Below the pieces are notes generated by a model, which made no database searches, was not told the origin of the DNA, and saw only the letters and a program-made list of their open reading frames with translations. Shown piece after piece: positions 33,838 to 36,252 of a stretch of DNA of 36,252 nucleotides. How positions within the stretch are numbered: the stretch's first letter is position 1; every line of letters starts with the position of its first letter. The position numbers and the translations under genes were made by a program. The stretch is from Lachnospiraceae bacterium. Lineage in GTDB: Bacteria > Bacillota > Clostridia > Lachnospirales > Lachnospiraceae. Location of the stretch: the NCBI GenBank assembly GCA_021199475.1, contig JAJQHZ010000105.1, positions 1-36,252 of the forward strand. Reading direction: 5' to 3'.

Positions 33838-33866
33838 TTCAATTACTTTATCCAAAGTAATGGAAA
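33838..33866 (-). promoter_or_regulatory. Inverted repeat upstream of the sugar-binding-protein gene
   Basis: ATTACTTT-GGAT-AAAGTAAT is a perfect 8-bp inverted repeat about 60 bp before the ATG. A direct repeat GATCAAAC-GATCAAAC lies just downstream. Either could bind the LacI-type regulator. No clear promoter is visible in this 75-bp gap, so transcription from lacI is likely. Confidence 0.35.
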
Positions 33867-34871
33867 TCAATGTAGCTTCCTCACCGTCTGCCCTTCCAGC
33901 AATGCGCTGCGGACTGTGTGAATCGTCGGCGCCGTCAGCATCGGGCGCTCAATCTCGGCGATCAGACTCTCCGCCGCAAGCTTTCCAAGTGACTCCATAT
34001 CCTGACGAATCGTCGTAAGTGTCGGCTCGCTGTACTGCAGTGCGCGAATCCCGTCGTATCCGGCTACCGAAATATCCTCCGGTACCCTTAAGCCTCTGGC
34101 GCGGATCGCGTTCATTCCCCCAAATGCAGCCACATCATCGGGATACAGGATGCAGGTCGGCGGTTCATTCTGGGAAAGGAGCTCCTCTGTCTTCTCATAG
34201 GCCAGCTCCCGGTTCCGGTAAAGTGCCGGTTTTATGTATTCCTCCCTGACGCTCTCCCCATGCTCTTCCATGCAGCAATAATAGGAAACGAGCCTCTGTC
34301 TGGTCACCCGGCCCTCATCCCCGTGGATGTAGGCGATCCTTCTGTGACCCTGGGTCAAAATGTAGTTCATCAGCTGGGTCATGCCATCGATATTGTCTGA
34401 AACGACCGCCGTGCGGTTGTCGGCAATGTAGTCAACGGTAACAACCCTCACGCTGCTGTGAAGCAGCTCCTGCACCTTCGGGTCTGAAAAATCCGAGCAG
34501 GCAATCGCCACTCCATCGAACCCTCTGTACTGCGCACGCTCTACATATGACATATCCGGAGAGGTCGTATTCAGGAATGTAATATCATAACCTCTGGACT
34601 CCGCAGTGATTTTCAAATTCTCCAGCACACCGGAGAAGAAATCATGGGTAAGACCGCTGCGTGCCGCATCTTCAAAAAGAACGCCCAGATTGTAGCTTCG
34701 ATTCGTCTTAAGATAGCGGGCGGAAAGATTCGGAAGATATCCCATCTGATCCGCTGTCTCCCTGACGTACTGCTTCGTCTTCTCACCGATATCGTGGTGA
34801 TCACTCAGCGCCTTACTGACAGTCGCTACAGATACTCCGCAGGCCGCCGCAATTTCTTTCATGGAAACCAT
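33867..34871 (-). CDS. LacI family transcriptional regulator
   Basis: 334 aa. N-terminal HTH: SMKEIAAACGVSVATVSKALSDH, with a hinge segment following (MGYLPNLSARYLKTNRS). The C-terminal periplasmic-binding-like domain binds a sugar effector. The start at 34871 has GAGGAG 6 nt upstream; a longer frame to 34901 adds ten residues without a site. It probably controls the binding-protein/permease operon directly downstream, and possibly itself through the AATCGATT site. Confidence 0.92.
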   Translation of the reverse strand: MVSMKEIAAACGVSVATVSKALSDHHDIGEKTKQYVRETADQMGYLPNLSARYLKTNRSYNLGVLFEDAARSGLTHDFFSGVLENLKITAESRGYDITFLNTTSPDMSYVERAQYRGFDGVAIACSDFSDPKVQELLHSSVRVVTVDYIADNRTAVVSDNIDGMTQLMNYILTQGHRRIAYIHGDEGRVTRQRLVSYYCCMEEHGESVREEYIKPALYRNRELAYEKTEELLSQNEPPTCILYPDDVAAFGGMNAIRARGLRVPEDISVAGYDGIRALQYSEPTLTTIRQDMESLGKLAAESLIAEIERPMLTAPTIHTVRSALLEGQTVRKLH

Positions 34872-34904
34872 GCTTTTCTCCTCGCTTGTCAAATCTGTCA
34901 TTAC

Positions 34905-34953
34905 TTAATCGATTTCTTGATTACATTAAACAGCATTTCGCCCATTTTGTCAA
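34905..34953 (-). promoter_or_regulatory. lacI-type gene promoter with palindromic AATCGATT site
   Basis: Minus strand TTGACA (34948-34953), 17 bp, TTTAAT (34925-34930). The perfect palindrome AATCGATT with a central CG (34907-34914) sits just downstream of the predicted start site, a usual place for autoregulation by LacI-type proteins. The 34985-35119 stretch upstream is AT-rich; no gene is supported in it. Confidence 0.6.
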
Positions 34954-35119
34954 CCATTATTTTTGTCAAATTCATCTTTTGGTGATTTTGTATTTTTTTG
35001 ATATGTCATTTTTGTGCATTTTCACTTTAAATTCGTTTCGCCTTTCGAAAAAATCCGCGAAACAGCTCCGCAGTTTCGGTTCGGCTTCCAATTTTTTCTA
35101 AATCGTTTTCTTTTATGAT

Positions 35120-35203
35120 CGAGTAGGGAAATTTGTCCCCTACTCGCTGCGCGAGCCGGGTGCGGCTTTAGCCGCAAAACTCCTTTCCGGCTCTGTGCAT
35201 AAA
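35120..35203 (-). repeat. THR12: two-hairpin repeat directly after the GNAT terminator
   Basis: Minus strand: TATGCACA, outer stem GAGCCGG/CCGGCTC (35087-type arms at 35187-35193 and 35153-35159), one-sided bulge AAAGGAGTTT, perfect inner hairpin TGCGGC-TAAA-GCCGCA (35161-35176), linker GCGCAG, then hairpin CGAGTAGGG/CCCTACTCG (35120-35128, 35138-35146). Linker and border are identical to THR10. Confidence 0.82.
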
Positions 35204-35234
35204 AAAGAGAAACACCATCCCGTGTTCCTCTTTC
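35201..35234 (-). terminator. Terminator of the HPr-like/GNAT genes
   Basis: AGAGGAACAC pairs with GTGTTTCTCT around a 6-nt loop, followed by TTTTTT on the minus strand, about 25 bp after the GNAT stop. Confidence 0.85.
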
Positions 35235-35256
35235 ATATCTGCCCGTATTCGTTCCG

Positions 35257-35907
35257 CTATAATTTCTTTATGACGTTGTGATAAATCGGTCCAAACAGAG
35301 ACCGGTACAGCGGCTCGCACTGTTCAAACGTCAGACCCGGCATGGTAGAGAGCAGCTCCATTTTTACACCAGACAGCTCTACAGCAATCCCGGTCTCAAG
35401 CATGCCGTTCCTTAAGTAAAACGCCCTCCGGCGCTCCCGAATCTCCTCCTGGTCTGAAAAACCCGGTTCTCCCGAAGCAGCCTGCCGTCCCTCAGACACC
35501 AATCCCTCCGAACCCCCGGGCTGATCTGCCCTTCCGGAGACCGTCTGCGTTTCCGGCATCCTGTCATTTCTCATGCCGTTCACGCCGACCGGCTTCTCAA
35601 CCTCCAGAAACAGCTGCCGGTCACTGTACAGCCCCTGTATCCGCTCAAGTGCAGCCGAGCCATAGCCCTGGCCGCGCCATTTCTGGCTGATTGCAAAATA
35701 ATCCATCAGCACAATCCGGTCGCCATATGCCATGATCGCAAACCCGATTCTCTTTTTTTCTTCGGTGATGAGCAAAATCTCCATCTCACCCATAACCGCC
35801 TTGCGCTCAATCAGCGAAAACGGCTTGCGTTCCTCCTCCGGAAACGCGTTCTGATACAAATCCAGAATAAATGCCTTATCCAGACTGCCTGCCGTACAAA
35901 TATCCAT
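35257..35907 (-). CDS. GNAT family N-acetyltransferase with low-complexity insertion
   Basis: 216 aa. The acetyl-CoA binding motif A is WRGQGYGSAAL (77-87), preceded by a strand MDYFAIS. The late motif RRRAFYLRNGM (159-169) is typical of GNATs that end in this way. Residues about 107-152 form a Gly/Ser/Gln/Glu-rich insertion between the two, probably a loop. Substrate unknown. It starts 13 bp after the HPr-like gene on the same strand and is followed by a strong terminator, so the two are likely co-transcribed. The ribosome-binding site is weak. Confidence 0.8.
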   Translation of the reverse strand: MDICTAGSLDKAFILDLYQNAFPEEERKPFSLIERKAVMGEMEILLITEEKKRIGFAIMAYGDRIVLMDYFAISQKWRGQGYGSAALERIQGLYSDRQLFLEVEKPVGVNGMRNDRMPETQTVSGRADQPGGSEGLVSEGRQAASGEPGFSDQEEIRERRRAFYLRNGMLETGIAVELSGVKMELLSTMPGLTFEQCEPLYRSLFGPIYHNVIKKL

Positions 35908-35920
35908 ATCCGGTACCCGC

Positions 35921-36178
35921 TCAGTTCGTTCTGCTCAGATATTCTTCTATATTTTGAACCGCCTCCTGCTCGTCAACGCCATCCGCGGTAACTGTAACCT
36001 TCTCTCCGGTGTCAAGTCCAAGTGTCATCATACCCATAATGCTCTTAGCGTTCACCGTTCTCCCGTCACTTTCCAGATGTATTTCACTCTCATACTGGCT
36101 CGCAACCTGCACCAGCATCGCGACCGGCCTCGCTTCCAGCCCGGTTGGAATCTGAATCGTGATTTCCTTTTTCATCAT
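35921..36178 (-). CDS. HPr-like protein with Glu at the His15 position (Crh-like)
   Basis: 85 aa, full-length HPr fold. The active-site segment reads TGLEARPVA, so the histidine phosphorylated by Enzyme I in HPr (His15) is Glu15. The regulatory serine is kept: NAKSIMGMMTLG with Ser46. This pattern matches Crh of Bacillus, where His15 is Gln: a protein that cannot carry phosphate in the PTS but can be phosphorylated by HPr kinase and act in carbon catabolite control. That role is an inference here. A strong AAGGAGG precedes the ATG. The gene context upstream is cut by the window edge; crh genes usually follow whiA. Confidence 0.85.
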   Translation of the reverse strand: MMKKEITIQIPTGLEARPVAMLVQVASQYESEIHLESDGRTVNAKSIMGMMTLGLDTGEKVTVTADGVDEQEAVQNIEEYLSRTN

Positions 36179-36252
36179 AATAATTATTCCTCCTTACTAT
36201 ATACCGCATCGGTTTCAGATGCTTATCCTGCACTCCCTCTCACCTGCTCTGC

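Noticed and set aside
34985-35119. Possible small gene or coding remnant on the minus strand ending in an Arg/Lys-rich tail
   Set aside because: An open stretch of about 30 codons reads plausibly, but there is no start codon or ribosome-binding site and its 5' end runs into THR12.
2216-35203. THR elements as integron attC sites
   Set aside because: No integrase gene, no RYYYAAC/GTTRRRY core sites, and no gene-cassette structure between copies.

Overview
The window is a chromosomal stretch of a low-to-mid GC anaerobic Firmicute, most likely a gut Lachnospiraceae-type clostridium. Support comes from strong AGGAGG ribosome-binding sites, TTGACA-17-TATAAT promoters, a lysine riboswitch ahead of dapA, a Crh/HPr-like protein, DegV, LRR_5-type and Rpn-type proteins, and an AAA/PD-(D/E)XK ATPase of a type common in that group. 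Most genes are on the minus strand. Species cannot be named from the sequence alone.

Layout. 1-2.2 kb: a secreted D,D-carboxypeptidase with cell-wall-binding repeats (+) and a small MGMT-like protein (-). 2.6-8.3 kb: a MoxR-type AAA ATPase and a VWA/DUF2201-like protein (both +), separated by minus-strand ilvE and an MNT-HEPN toxin-antitoxin pair whose HEPN gene is split by a 156-bp MITE-like element. 8.3-11.8 kb: DegV, an Rpn-family nuclease and a leucine-rich-repeat protein. 11.8-15.8 kb: a lysine-branch operon, dapA-dapB-lysC (-), led by a promoter, a lysine riboswitch and a terminator. 15.9-16.7 kb: an Mrp/NBP35 Fe-S carrier ATPase. 17-21.6 kb: a second VWA + MoxR pair and an AAA/PD-(D/E)XK gene that carries a nonsense codon and an in-frame palindromic insertion. 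21.6-24.6 kb: the methionine transporter metI, metN and metQ. 24.9-25.8 kb: a small membrane protein and a VapD/Cas2-like gene with a small partner. 25.9-34.9 kb: a sugar-utilisation region with a GH2 beta-mannosidase, a divergent AT-rich HTH-HATPase-STAS-like regulator, two permeases, a sugar-binding protein and a LacI regulator. No transporter ATPase is encoded here, so a shared MsmX-like ATPase elsewhere is inferred. 35.2-36.2 kb: a GNAT acetyltransferase and an HPr-like protein.

The most unusual feature is a family of about twelve dispersed structured repeats, called THR1-12 here. Each is an outer stem with a one-sided A/T-rich bulge and an apical hairpin, then a short linker, then a second hairpin. 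They sit mainly in 5' leaders (P1-first relative to the downstream gene) or just after terminators. One copy lies in-frame inside a gene with perfect 10-bp direct repeats at its ends, which suggests mobility. Other notable points are an exactly reconstructible MITE insertion in a HEPN toxin gene, an HPr-like protein with Glu in place of His15 but Ser46 retained, two solute-binding proteins without lipobox cysteines, and several proteins carrying repeat-driven insertions.
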